From contig SUYO01000003.1 of NCBI GenBank assembly GCA_015060385.1, positions 86,359 to 150,358 of the forward strand: a DNA stretch of 64,000 bases, read 5' to 3'. Below the pieces are notes generated by a model. That model saw only the letters and a list, made by a program, of their open reading frames with translations, was not told where the DNA came from and did not search any database. This DNA is from Bacteroidales bacterium (GTDB lineage: Bacteria; Bacteroidota; Bacteroidia; Bacteroidales; UBA932). A program made the position numbers and the translations under genes. Shown piece by piece: positions 8,847 through 15,585 of this stretch; within the stretch, counting starts at the first letter, position 1; every line of letters starts with the position of its first letter.

Positions 8847-9754
8847 TACCTATATCCCAGCAGATATGAAATGATCGCCATCCTGACATAGAGTCCGTTC
8901 TCGGCCTGCTTGAAATAATAGGCGTACGGAGTCTCATCTACATCCTGGTCAATCTCGTTCACTCGTGGGAGCGGGTGGAGGATCTTCATGTTTTCCCTTA
9001 CGCTTCCCAGCATTGATGCTTCAAGCCTGTATACATCCTTGACCCTTTCGTACTCCATAGGATCGGTGAACCTTTCCTGCTGTACACGGGTCATGTATAG
9101 GATGTCGCAGTCGTTCAGGTGCTCGTCCAGCGATGTGGTCTCGATGTACTCGATGTCCTTGCTGTCCAGGAAGTCCTTGTACTCCTGAGGCATCTCAAGC
9201 TCCCTCGGAGCGGTGAATATGAACCTGGGATTGAAGTGGGACATGGCCTGAAGGAGGGAGTGGGTCGTGCGGCCGTACTTGAGGTCTCCGACCATGTTTA
9301 TGGTAAGTCCTTCGAGCTTTCCCTGGGTCTTGAGTATCGAATAGAGGTCCAGAAGAGTCTGTGAAGGGTGCTGGTTCGCACCGTCGCCTGCATTCACAAC
9401 CGGTACCGTAGCCACTTCAGATGCATAGCGGGAGCTTCCTTCGAGCGGATGCCTCATCACGATCATGTCCACATAGTTGTTGACCATCTTGATCGTGTCC
9501 TTGAGGGTCTCGCCTTTGCTTTGGCTTGTGTTCGTTGCATCAGAGAAGCCTATTACCTTGGCTCCCAGGCGGTTGATTGCAGTTTCGAAACTCAGCCTTG
9601 TCCTGGTCGAAGGCTCGAAGAAAAGGCTGGCGATCACCTTTCCTTCCAGGAAGTTCTGGACACGGTCCTGTTCGAACTCCTTGGCGGTTTCCAGGACATG
9701 GAGGATCTCCTCCTTGCTGAAGTCCCAGATCGAAATCAAACTTTTCTTGCTCAT
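8846..9754 (-). CDS. pyrB: Aspartate carbamoyltransferase catalytic subunit
   Basis: It joins aspartate and carbamoyl phosphate to carbamoyl aspartate, the committed step of pyrimidine synthesis. The product of 302 residues carries the carbamoyl-phosphate loop FFEPSTRTR at 45-53, [10 protein letters not shown], the [18 protein letters not shown] stretch and [10 protein letters not shown]. It pairs with pyrI downstream. Its stop codon overlaps the edge of a dispersed repeat, so the last residues (SYLLGYR) may have been adjusted when the repeat was inserted. Confidence 0.96.
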   Translation of the reverse strand: MSKKSLISIWDFSKEEILHVLETAKEFEQDRVQNFLEGKVIASLFFEPSTRTRLSFETAINRLGAKVIGFSDATNTSQSKGETLKDTIKMVNNYVDMIVMRHPLEGSSRYASEVATVPVVNAGDGANQHPSQTLLDLYSILKTQGKLEGLTINMVGDLKYGRTTHSLLQAMSHFNPRFIFTAPRELEMPQEYKDFLDSKDIEYIETTSLDEHLNDCDILYMTRVQQERFTDPMEYERVKDVYRLEASMLGSVRENMKILHPLPRVNEIDQDVDETPYAYYFKQAENGLYVRMAIISYLLGYR

Positions 9755-9786
9755 ATTGCTTATGTTGTTCTATAAATATTCGTAAG

Positions 9787-10401
9787 TTAACATTCTTCGA
9801 CACGGCAGCCTTCAACATCGTTCATCCTTTCAAGGAAGGTGTCCACGAGGGAAAGCCTTACGCTTGTGTCGAGAGTACATTCCATGTCGAACTTCTGGTT
9901 CTTCTGTTCCAGCCCCATGTCCTTGAATACCTTCATCACGCTGTTCATGCTCATGTATCCGAAATGGACCTTGTACATCTTCGAAGCTATCTTTTCGACG
10001 ATCTCGGCGTTGGCCAAAGCATCGGCAGTCGAGGTCTTGTACGCCCTTATCAGTCCCGGGATACCCAGCTTTATGCCTCCGAAATACCTCACTACCACCA
10101 CCAGCACGTCGCTGAGTCCGCATGAATCTATCTGCCCCAGGACCGGCCTTCCAGACGAGCCGGAAGGCTCTCCGTCGTCGTTCGCACGGAACCTGTCGCC
10201 TTTGTAACCCAGCCTGTATGCATATACATGATGCCTTGCATCGTAGTATTCCTTCTTGAGGGCCGCCACGATTTCCTTCACTTCTTCTTCTGTTTCGACG
10301 GGATATGCATGGGCAATGAATCTGCTTCCATTGTCCTTGAAGAGTCCTTTCGCTTCCGCTGCGATGCTCTTATACGAATCCTGGATGTGGTTGGTATCCA
10401 T
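9787..10401 (-). CDS. YigZ/IMPACT family (UPF0029) protein
   Basis: The product of about 204 residues shows the UPF0029 core: GSRFIAHAYPV, then HHVYAYRLG, then DDGEPSGSSGRPVL and VVVVRYFGGIKLG. The C-terminal domain of unknown role is present. Family members in other bacteria are cytosolic; the eukaryotic relative IMPACT affects translational control, but the bacterial role is not settled. The start MDTNHIQ at 10401 was preferred to 10422 because a TAATTTTG -7 box lies on the minus strand at 10410-10417, between the two candidates. It is transcribed divergently from the next gene. Confidence 0.85.
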   Translation of the reverse strand: MDTNHIQDSYKSIAAEAKGLFKDNGSRFIAHAYPVETEEEVKEIVAALKKEYYDARHHVYAYRLGYKGDRFRANDDGEPSGSSGRPVLGQIDSCGLSDVLVVVVRYFGGIKLGIPGLIRAYKTSTADALANAEIVEKIASKMYKVHFGYMSMNSVMKVFKDMGLEQKNQKFDMECTLDTSVRLSLVDTFLERMNDVEGCRVEEC

Positions 10402-10409
10402 ACAATCAC

Positions 10410-10458
10410 CAAAATTAATCATTTTTTGAAAGAAAATGAAATAAAACTACTATCTTTG
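10410..10458. promoter_or_regulatory. Divergent promoters for the YigZ gene (minus) and the pRiA4b ORF-3-like gene (plus)
   Basis: Minus strand: TAATTTTG at 10410-10417. Plus strand: TATCTTTG at 10451-10458 with TTTG at 10425-10428, a spacing of 22 bases. Both -7 boxes fit TAnnTTTG exactly. Confidence 0.55.
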
Positions 10459-10514
10459 GTTCCGCTTCCGGAAATTCCGGAGGCTATTTTTAACCCGAAC
10501 AATTCTAACTGTCT

Positions 10515-11051
10515 ATGATACTGAAATATAAAGTTTCCCTTCCCGGCATCAAGGGATTTGCGAGAGTATATGAGGTAAAGGCGACTGCCTCGCTTTACAG
10601 CCTTCATAAGCAGATGAGGGCTGATATGGATTTTCCGCAGGATCAGGTTGTGCTTTTCAAGGCTTTTGCTGCAAATGGTGACGTGGCTGCCAGATACAGC
10701 GTGTTCACTGATTTCGGTTTCGGAACGATCGACAACGTTACTTTCGGAGAGTGCCATAAGAGGGGAGAGGACAAGTTCATATATTTCTATGATACGACAA
10801 ATGTCAAGAGTGTAATCCTTACCCTTGAAGGTGAGGCTGAGGAACGCAGGAACGTCCTATATCCTATCCTTGTTGAGACAAAGGGCCCCAACCCTATAGA
10901 ATTCGAGAACGGTTATGTTGCCTTCGAGGACCTTCCGGACGAGAAGAAGAAGGATCCGGATGACGAGGACTTCGATGACTTTGACGACGACGAACCTGAA
11001 GAGGAAGACGACGAGACCGAAGAAATCTTCGGTGATGACGATGACGAATGA
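10515..11051 (+). CDS. Small protein resembling the plasmid pRiA4b ORF-3 family, with a long acidic tail
   Basis: The product of 178 residues begins MILKYKVSLPGIKGFARVYEV and resembles the pRiA4b ORF-3-like fold (beta-grasp-like proteins seen in many bacteria). The role of that family is unknown. The last 45 residues are almost wholly Asp and Glu (DDEDFDDFDDDEPEEEDDE), a tail that often binds basic proteins or metal. It lies directly upstream of miaA, with three tandem 25-base repeats in the 101-base gap, and this pairing may be conserved in Bacteroidales. Assignment to the family is from pattern memory and is tentative. Confidence 0.6.
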   Translation: MILKYKVSLPGIKGFARVYEVKATASLYSLHKQMRADMDFPQDQVVLFKAFAANGDVAARYSVFTDFGFGTIDNVTFGECHKRGEDKFIYFYDTTNVKSVILTLEGEAEERRNVLYPILVETKGPNPIEFENGYVAFEDLPDEKKKDPDDEDFDDFDDDEPEEEDDETEEIFGDDDDE

Positions 11052-11068
11052 TCGTCATCCATCCAGCT

Positions 11069-11150
11069 ATCCTGAGGACCGAACCAGATTGTCATCCTGA
11101 GGAACGAAGCCGGTTGTCATCCTGAGGAACGAAGTGACGTGAGGATCTCC
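11069..11150. repeat. Three tandem 25-base repeats of the ATCCTGAGGAACGAAG family
   Basis: Copies start at 11069, 11094 and 11119. The last copy carries the full right end GTGACGTGAGGATCTCC, so the array looks like one full palindrome with two added left halves. It ends two bases before the miaA start. Confidence 0.85.
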
Positions 11151-11152
11151 AT

Positions 11153-12067
11153 ATGAAGAAATTGAAAATCATCCTGGGCCCGACAGCTGTAGGCAAGACT
11201 GACTACAGTATCGAGACTGCGCTCAGATATGGTTCGCCGGTGATCTCATGCGACTCGCGTCAGATATATAAGGAAATGACCATAGGCACGGCTGTGCCTT
11301 CTGCTGAACAGCTTTCCGCTGTTCAGCATTATTTTATCCATTCACATACCGTAGAGGAACTCTATACGGCAGGAAAGTATGAACTTGAGGCTCTGGAACT
11401 GATAAACCGTCTCTTTGCGGAAGGACATGAGACCCTGGTGATGGCCGGAGGTTCGGGCTTCTATATAGATGCCCTTGTGAACGGGCTCGACGACTTTCCT
11501 GCAGCTGACCTTCAGCTCAGGAATGAACTGATGGAGCGTCTTCGCGAGGAAGGGGTCGAGGCCTTGCGCCTGGAACTCAAGGCACATGACCCCGAGAGCT
11601 ATGCTACCATAGACATAGCCAACGGGCAGAGGGTCGTAAGGGCTCTGGAGGTCTGCCTGATGACGGGAAAGCCGTTTTCTTCCTTCAAGACATCGACCCG
11701 CAAGTCCCGTGATTTCGAGATCGAGAAGATAGGCCTGACCAGACCTCGGGAGGTACTGTATGACCGCATCAACAGACGTGTCCTGCAGATGATAGATGCG
11801 GGGCTGGTGGAAGAGGTGCGCTCGCTGACCGGGTACCGTGACCTTGCGGCGCTCCAGACCGTAGGTTACAAGGAAATATTCGAGTGGTTCGACTGGCAGG
11901 ATGGTCTTGTAGACGCTGCCCTTTGGGACCCTCTCTCTCCTGGCGACGTACCGGTCACCTCGCTGGAGCGTGCCGTGGAACTGATTCAGCGCAACACCCG
12001 CCGCTATGCCAAGCGCCAGCTCTCCTACTGGGGCCGCGACAAGGACATCCGCTGGCTCCAGCTTTAG
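11153..12067 (+). CDS. miaA: tRNA dimethylallyltransferase
   Basis: It transfers the dimethylallyl group to A37 of tRNAs that read U-starting codons, the first step to ms2i6A. The product of 304 residues has the Walker A loop GPTAVGKT at 9-16, the substrate motif CDSRQIYKEMTIGTA, the GGSGFYIDAL stretch, and the C-terminal NTRRYAKRQLSYW tRNA-binding region. It is slightly shorter at the insertion domain than the E. coli enzyme, as usual in Bacteroidetes. Downstream come the first REP pair and the RAYT gene, transcribed in the same direction. Confidence 0.96.
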   Translation: MKKLKIILGPTAVGKTDYSIETALRYGSPVISCDSRQIYKEMTIGTAVPSAEQLSAVQHYFIHSHTVEELYTAGKYELEALELINRLFAEGHETLVMAGGSGFYIDALVNGLDDFPAADLQLRNELMERLREEGVEALRLELKAHDPESYATIDIANGQRVVRALEVCLMTGKPFSSFKTSTRKSRDFEIEKIGLTRPREVLYDRINRRVLQMIDAGLVEEVRSLTGYRDLAALQTVGYKEIFEWFDWQDGLVDAALWDPLSPGDVPVTSLERAVELIQRNTRRYAKRQLSYWGRDKDIRWLQL

Positions 12068-12087
12068 CTCTATGACTCATTTGGAGT

Positions 12088-12175
12088 TCAAAAGCACAAA
12101 AACGCCCGTTTTTGTGCTTTTGACTCGGAAATCATAGGTCAAAAGAACAAAACACCCCCTATTTTGTTCTTTTGG
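12088..12175. repeat. REP pair 1 (two palindromes), upstream of the RAYT
   Basis: Palindrome a is a perfect 17-base inverted repeat, 12088-12104 with 12107-12123, arms beginning TCAAAAGCACAAAAACG. Palindrome b has a 13-base stem, 12140-12152 (CAAAAGAACAAAA) with 12162-12174, around CACCCCCTA. A 15-base spacer separates them. The same a-b pair occurs at 13302-13390 and, inverted, at 17812-17901. This two-palindrome layout resembles BIMEs of enterobacteria. Confidence 0.9.
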
Positions 12176-12202
12176 CAGTTAGAGAAATTGTTTTTAGTTT
12201 TG
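12170..12202 (+). promoter_or_regulatory. Promoter of the RAYT gene, -33 box inside REP palindrome b
   Basis: TTTTG at 12170-12174 is the right arm of palindrome b. After 20 bases comes TAGTTTTG at 12195-12202, an exact TAnnTTTG. Transcription would start near 12208, leaving a leader of about 110 bases. Confidence 0.55.
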
Positions 12203-12275
12203 CAGAGACGATTGCGCGTACGATGTTGTGTACGCTTGCTCTGCAGGTCATTCTGACCGGGGTATCTGAAGCCCC
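12202..12275 (+). promoter_or_regulatory. Structured 5' leader of the RAYT mRNA
   Basis: Three successive stems: GCAGAG (12202-12207) with CTCTGC (12239-12244) enclosing GCGTAC (12216-12221) with GTACGC (12230-12235); GGTCA (12246-12250) with TGACC (12254-12258); GGGG (12259-12262) with CCCC (12272-12275). It might control expression of the transposase. No known riboswitch is recognised. Confidence 0.4.
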
Positions 12276-12318
12276 TTTCATGTCGCGCATCCATTACAGT
12301 TTAACTTAATATTGCGTA

Positions 12319-13269
12319 ATGATGAAGAATGATCCTGCTGCAGTTTCATTCCGTGATCTGGAATGGGAGTGCGAACTCAATTTCAAGAAATACCCACACT
12401 GCTGGCATCTGTATACAGATGGCCGTGATGCAGATATAATCTTCCGTGATCAGGAAGATATGAAAATAGGGATGAACCTTATGGGGATATCAGCCCTGTG
12501 CTTTTCCGATGTGAAGATATTCACTTTCGAACTGATGAATAATCATCTGCATATTATACTTGCCGGACTACGGAGCAGGTGTGAGGACTTGTTCAACATG
12601 TTCAAGGGCAGACTCTGGAAATGTCTGAGCAGGAACGGCAGGGTTGTGGATATGCATAAGTTCAATTGCGAGATGATAGAGATCACATCTCTTCAGAGCC
12701 TTCGCAATGAAATCATATATGCAAACAGAAACGGATATGTGGCCAGACCGGACTGCACACCGTTTTCATACCCATGGGGTGCAGGTGCCTGGTTCTTCAA
12801 TCCTTTGCTCTCCGCCTTGCAGTGTACCTTTTTCAAGGATATGACAATCAGAGAAAAGCGGGCAATATGTCGCAGCAACGATGTTGATGTTCCCTCAGGT
12901 GATGGCATAAAAGTCCATGACGGAATGATTCTTCCATCATGTTTTTGCGATATAGCTGCGGCAGAAGCTTTCTTCAGAAGTGCACATCATTACTTCCAGC
13001 AGCTGACGAGAAAGTTTGAAGCCTATGGTGAGATAGCGGAGCGCCTGCATGAAAGCGTGTTCATCGCTGACGAGGAAATGTATTCTGCAGTCTGCATGCT
13101 GTGCATGAGGCTGTATGGTGTAAAGCATCCCGGACTGTTGGCAGCAAAAGACCGTGTGGAGATGGCCAGGAAGATGAAGCAGGACTACAATGCTTCGAAC
13201 CGCCAGATCAGGAGCATCCTCAAACTGGAAAAGGACTTTGTCGACCAACTTTTCCCTAATATGGGTTGA
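12319..13269 (+). CDS. REP-associated tyrosine transposase (RAYT), HUH endonuclease family
   Basis: The product of 316 residues belongs to the Y1/HUH transposase family. The HUH motif is MNNHLHIIL with His76 and His78; the likely nucleophile is Tyr140 in YANRNGYVARP, in the helix position of the family. The following WGAGAWFFNPL is a stretch seen in Bacteroidetes members. A C-terminal extension of about 130 residues ends in SNRQIRSILKLEKDFV, which looks like a helix-turn-helix. Single-domain HUH proteins of this kind process single-stranded palindromes, and here the gene is flanked on both sides by matching REP pairs (12088-12175, 13302-13390). No tnpB and no insertion-sequence ends were seen. 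A second, decayed relative of its C-terminal half lies at 36628-37068. Confidence 0.8.
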   Translation: MMKNDPAAVSFRDLEWECELNFKKYPHCWHLYTDGRDADIIFRDQEDMKIGMNLMGISALCFSDVKIFTFELMNNHLHIILAGLRSRCEDLFNMFKGRLWKCLSRNGRVVDMHKFNCEMIEITSLQSLRNEIIYANRNGYVARPDCTPFSYPWGAGAWFFNPLLSALQCTFFKDMTIREKRAICRSNDVDVPSGDGIKVHDGMILPSCFCDIAAAEAFFRSAHHYFQQLTRKFEAYGEIAERLHESVFIADEEMYSAVCMLCMRLYGVKHPGLLAAKDRVEMARKMKQDYNASNRQIRSILKLEKDFVDQLFPNMG

Positions 13270-13301
13270 TACGCACTCTCTCCGGGACCACTGCCTAGGA
13301 T

Positions 13302-13390
13302 TCAAAAGCACAAAAACGCCCGTTTTTGTGCTTTTGAAGTGCAAAAAAAGCGTCAAAAGAACAAAACACCCCCTGTTTTGTTCTTTTGAC
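13302..13390. repeat. REP pair 2, downstream of the RAYT
   Basis: Palindrome a: 17-base perfect stem, 13302-13318 with 13321-13337. Palindrome b: 17-base perfect stem, 13352-13368 with 13374-13390, loop CCCCC. The spacer between them contains GTGCAAAAAAAGC, whose reverse complement is the spacer of pair 3. Confidence 0.9.
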
Positions 13391-13431
13391 GGGTATTGGT
13401 TAACTTCGCAGGCGTTTTCTGAAGGAAATTG

Positions 13432-14283
13432 ATGATGCAGCTTTTCGACAATCATAACCATAGTCAGTTTTCATTCGACGGCTGGAGGTCCTCCATCGAA
13501 GGGTGCGCCAGTGCAGCGCTGGAGGCAGGCCTGTCGGGAATTGCCTTTACGGACCACTGTGACTTCTTTATCCCTGAGGCGAAGATCCTCAGCGGAAATC
13601 CTGTGTCTGAGACCTTTGATGTAAGTCTCCAGCAGGAAGAAATCGACAGGGTGCAGGGCCTTATCGAAGCCGGCCCCATCCCTGACAGCCAAAGACTCAA
13701 GCTGCTGAAGGGAATCGAGATCGGAATGCATGAGAACCACCACGAGGACATCCGCAGGGTACTTTCTGAAAACTGTTTCGACCAGGTCATTGCATCTGTC
13801 CACTACATTGACGGAGTCGATCCTTATTATGGAGTCTATTATGAAGACAAGGACTGGAAAATGGCATATGGACATTATCTGGAGACCATCCTGACGGAGA
13901 TGAAATGGCTGGAGGACTTTGATATAATGGGCCATTTCGACTATATAGTAAGATATGCCCCATACCCTGAAACCTGCCTGCGGTACATGGACTTCTCCGA
14001 TATCCTGGATGAAATGATGACCTACATCATCCATGAAGGCAAGGCGCTGGAAATCAATACCAAAAGCTATCAGGACCATAAGGGCAGACTCGTGACCCTT
14101 GACACTGACATACTCAGACGCTATCGGGAACTTGGAGGCGAGATAATAAGCCTTGGCTCCGACTCGCATGCTCCGTCGCGGGTGGGATACGGCTTCAAAA
14201 CCTTTGCACAGCTTCTGAAATCCTTCGGCTTCAGATGGACGGCCCATTACGAAAAACGGAAGCTTGTCCAGCTTCCGTTGTAA
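13432..14283 (+). CDS. PHP-domain phosphoesterase, histidinol-phosphatase-like
   Basis: The product of 283 residues has the PHP metal-site motifs in order: DNHNHSQFS (His pair), TDHCD, GIEIGMHE, ASVHYIDG, MGHFDYI and SDSHA. This set matches the HisJ-type histidinol-phosphatase branch, which dephosphorylates histidinol phosphate in histidine synthesis. No other his genes are nearby, so another phosphoester substrate is possible. The ATG at 13432 was chosen over a TTG three bases earlier. A weak -7-like box (TAACTTCG, 13401-13408) lies between REP pair 2 and the start. Confidence 0.8.
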   Translation: MMQLFDNHNHSQFSFDGWRSSIEGCASAALEAGLSGIAFTDHCDFFIPEAKILSGNPVSETFDVSLQQEEIDRVQGLIEAGPIPDSQRLKLLKGIEIGMHENHHEDIRRVLSENCFDQVIASVHYIDGVDPYYGVYYEDKDWKMAYGHYLETILTEMKWLEDFDIMGHFDYIVRYAPYPETCLRYMDFSDILDEMMTYIIHEGKALEINTKSYQDHKGRLVTLDTDILRRYRELGGEIISLGSDSHAPSRVGYGFKTFAQLLKSFGFRWTAHYEKRKLVQLPL

Positions 14284-14289
14284 TCCAGA

Positions 14290-14670
14290 TTAAAAAGGGA
14301 GGTCATCCTCATCAAGAGGCGAGCTGTATGCACTTGAGGCATACGGATCATCCTGTGTTACAGGCGGCGCGTCCTGGACTGGAGCTGGAGCCGCTGCAGA
14401 CTCTATCCTCCATGCCCTCACGTCGGTGTACCAGCGTCCGTTGTATTCACGGCTGCTGAGGTTGAAAGAAATCTTCACCTTGTCGCCGACCTGATACTTC
14501 TCAAGTTCCTTCACCTTATCTTCTCCCCACACGTTCATGCATACCTGAGAAGGATAATTGCCTTCCTGATATTCGAAAATGAAGTCCTGTTTAGCCCAGG
14601 CACCTCTTGCAGAGGTACCTGTCTGAACATTAAGCTTGCGGACAATCCTGCCCTCCAGTTCCATTGCCAT
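14290..14670 (-). CDS. DUF3127 domain protein, ssDNA-binding-like
   Basis: The product of 126 residues starts MELEGRIVRKLNVQTG after two residues and matches the DUF3127 family of Bacteroidetes, an OB-fold-like domain of about 85 residues. A flexible Ala/Pro/Ser linker leads to an acidic tip ending DEDDLPF, very like the C-terminal tip by which SSB proteins recruit partners. This suggests single-strand DNA binding, which remains inference. It lies one base after the stop of the FKBP gene, in the same transcript. Confidence 0.75.
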   Translation of the reverse strand: MAMELEGRIVRKLNVQTGTSARGAWAKQDFIFEYQEGNYPSQVCMNVWGEDKVKELEKYQVGDKVKISFNLSSREYNGRWYTDVRAWRIESAAAPAPVQDAPPVTQDDPYASSAYSSPLDEDDLPF

Positions 14671-14671
14671 A

Positions 14672-15424
14672 TTACTTCTCTGCTGGAACGTACTTACCTA
14701 CCTTGAGAACCTCAACGTCGAAGATGAGTGTAGAGTTCGGAGCGATAGCCTGGTTTCCTCTTGTACCGTATGCGAGGTCTGAAGGGATATAGAGTGTCAT
14801 CTTTCCGCCCTCACCTACGAGACCGAGACCTTCTGTCCATCCTTTGATAACGCGGTTAGCCACAAACATGATACCTTCCTCAGAGTCGTCCTCGTCGAAT
14901 ACGGTGCCGTCAAGAAGAGTACCCTTGTAGTTCACCCATACAGTGTCCTGAGGAGCGATCTTCTCAGCTGCACCCTCTGCGATGATGGTGTACTGGAGTC
15001 CGCTTGCAGTTGTGTCTACGTCAGCTCTCTTGGCGTTCTTTGCAAGGAAAGCCTTACCCTCGGCTGCGTTCAGCTCAGCCTTGTAGGTCTGTCTCTTCAT
15101 GATGAATGCATCGAGAACGTTGCCCATCATGTTAGGATCGATGTCGAACTGCTCGCCGAAAGCAGGGTCTGAAGGCGAACCCTTTGCCTGAAGGAAGTCC
15201 TGCATACCCTTCTTAAGCTCAGCAACATTGAGATCGTTGAGGTTATCGGCAAAGTTGTAGCCCTTGATCATTGAACCGAAGTTCACACCGAGAAGGTAGC
15301 TTGCTGAGTCAACCTCTGCTGCTGTAGGGAGCTCTGCCTCTACATTTACATTGCTCTTCTGAGTACCGCATGCAATTGCAAGTGTTGCTGCGAATGTAAC
15401 TGCCAAAATTTTGATTGTCTTCAT
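14672..15424 (-). CDS. FKBP-type peptidyl-prolyl isomerase lipoprotein
   Basis: The product of 250 residues assists folding of exported proteins. A lipoprotein signal ends LAIAC with Cys19. Residues 30-130 form an FKBP N-terminal helical dimerisation domain (SYLLGVNFG), and the C-terminal 110 residues are the FKBP domain (SGLQYTIIAEG, VWVNYKGTLLDGTVFDE, IPSDLAYGTRG, LIFDVEVL). It resembles Mip/FkpA proteins of the periplasm. A TATATTTG -7 box lies on the minus strand at 15469-15476. DUF3127 follows directly. Confidence 0.92.
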   Translation of the reverse strand: MKTIKILAVTFAATLAIACGTQKSNVNVEAELPTAAEVDSASYLLGVNFGSMIKGYNFADNLNDLNVAELKKGMQDFLQAKGSPSDPAFGEQFDIDPNMMGNVLDAFIMKRQTYKAELNAAEGKAFLAKNAKRADVDTTASGLQYTIIAEGAAEKIAPQDTVWVNYKGTLLDGTVFDEDDSEEGIMFVANRVIKGWTEGLGLVGEGGKMTLYIPSDLAYGTRGNQAIAPNSTLIFDVEVLKVGKYVPAEK

Positions 15425-15468
15425 TTCTTTTTATTGTTTGAATTATACTTGTTCTTCAATACAAACTG

Positions 15469-15476
15469 CAAATATA
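15469..15476 (-). promoter_or_regulatory. -7 box TATATTTG for the FKBP gene
   Basis: It reads CAAATATA on the plus strand and lies 45 bases before the ATG. It is an exact TAnnTTTG, but I found no clear -33 box. Confidence 0.5.
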
Positions 15477-15530
15477 CGGAATTTTTCGATTCGCTGTAAT
15501 TTTATGAAAATTTGCTGAGACTCTGCAGAA

Positions 15531-15565
15531 TTTTTTTGAAGACTCGAAAAAATCATTTAATTTAG
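15531..15565 (+). promoter_or_regulatory. Promoter of recQ
   Basis: TTTTTTTG at 15531-15538, then 19 bases, then TAATTTAG at 15558-15565 (seven of eight positions of the box pattern). The ATG is 21 bases further. Confidence 0.5.
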
Positions 15566-15585
15566 TAATCCAAATATTTCAGGAT

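Noticed and set aside
8317..8937. A longer PyrI starting near 8937
   Set aside because: The added part reads through two dispersed repeats and the end of pyrB; the family start is MSRKELVV at 8769.
12319..13269. The HUH gene as part of an IS200/IS605 insertion sequence
   Set aside because: No tnpB, no target tetranucleotide or left/right ends were seen; the flanks are paired REP elements and the protein has the long C-terminal extension.
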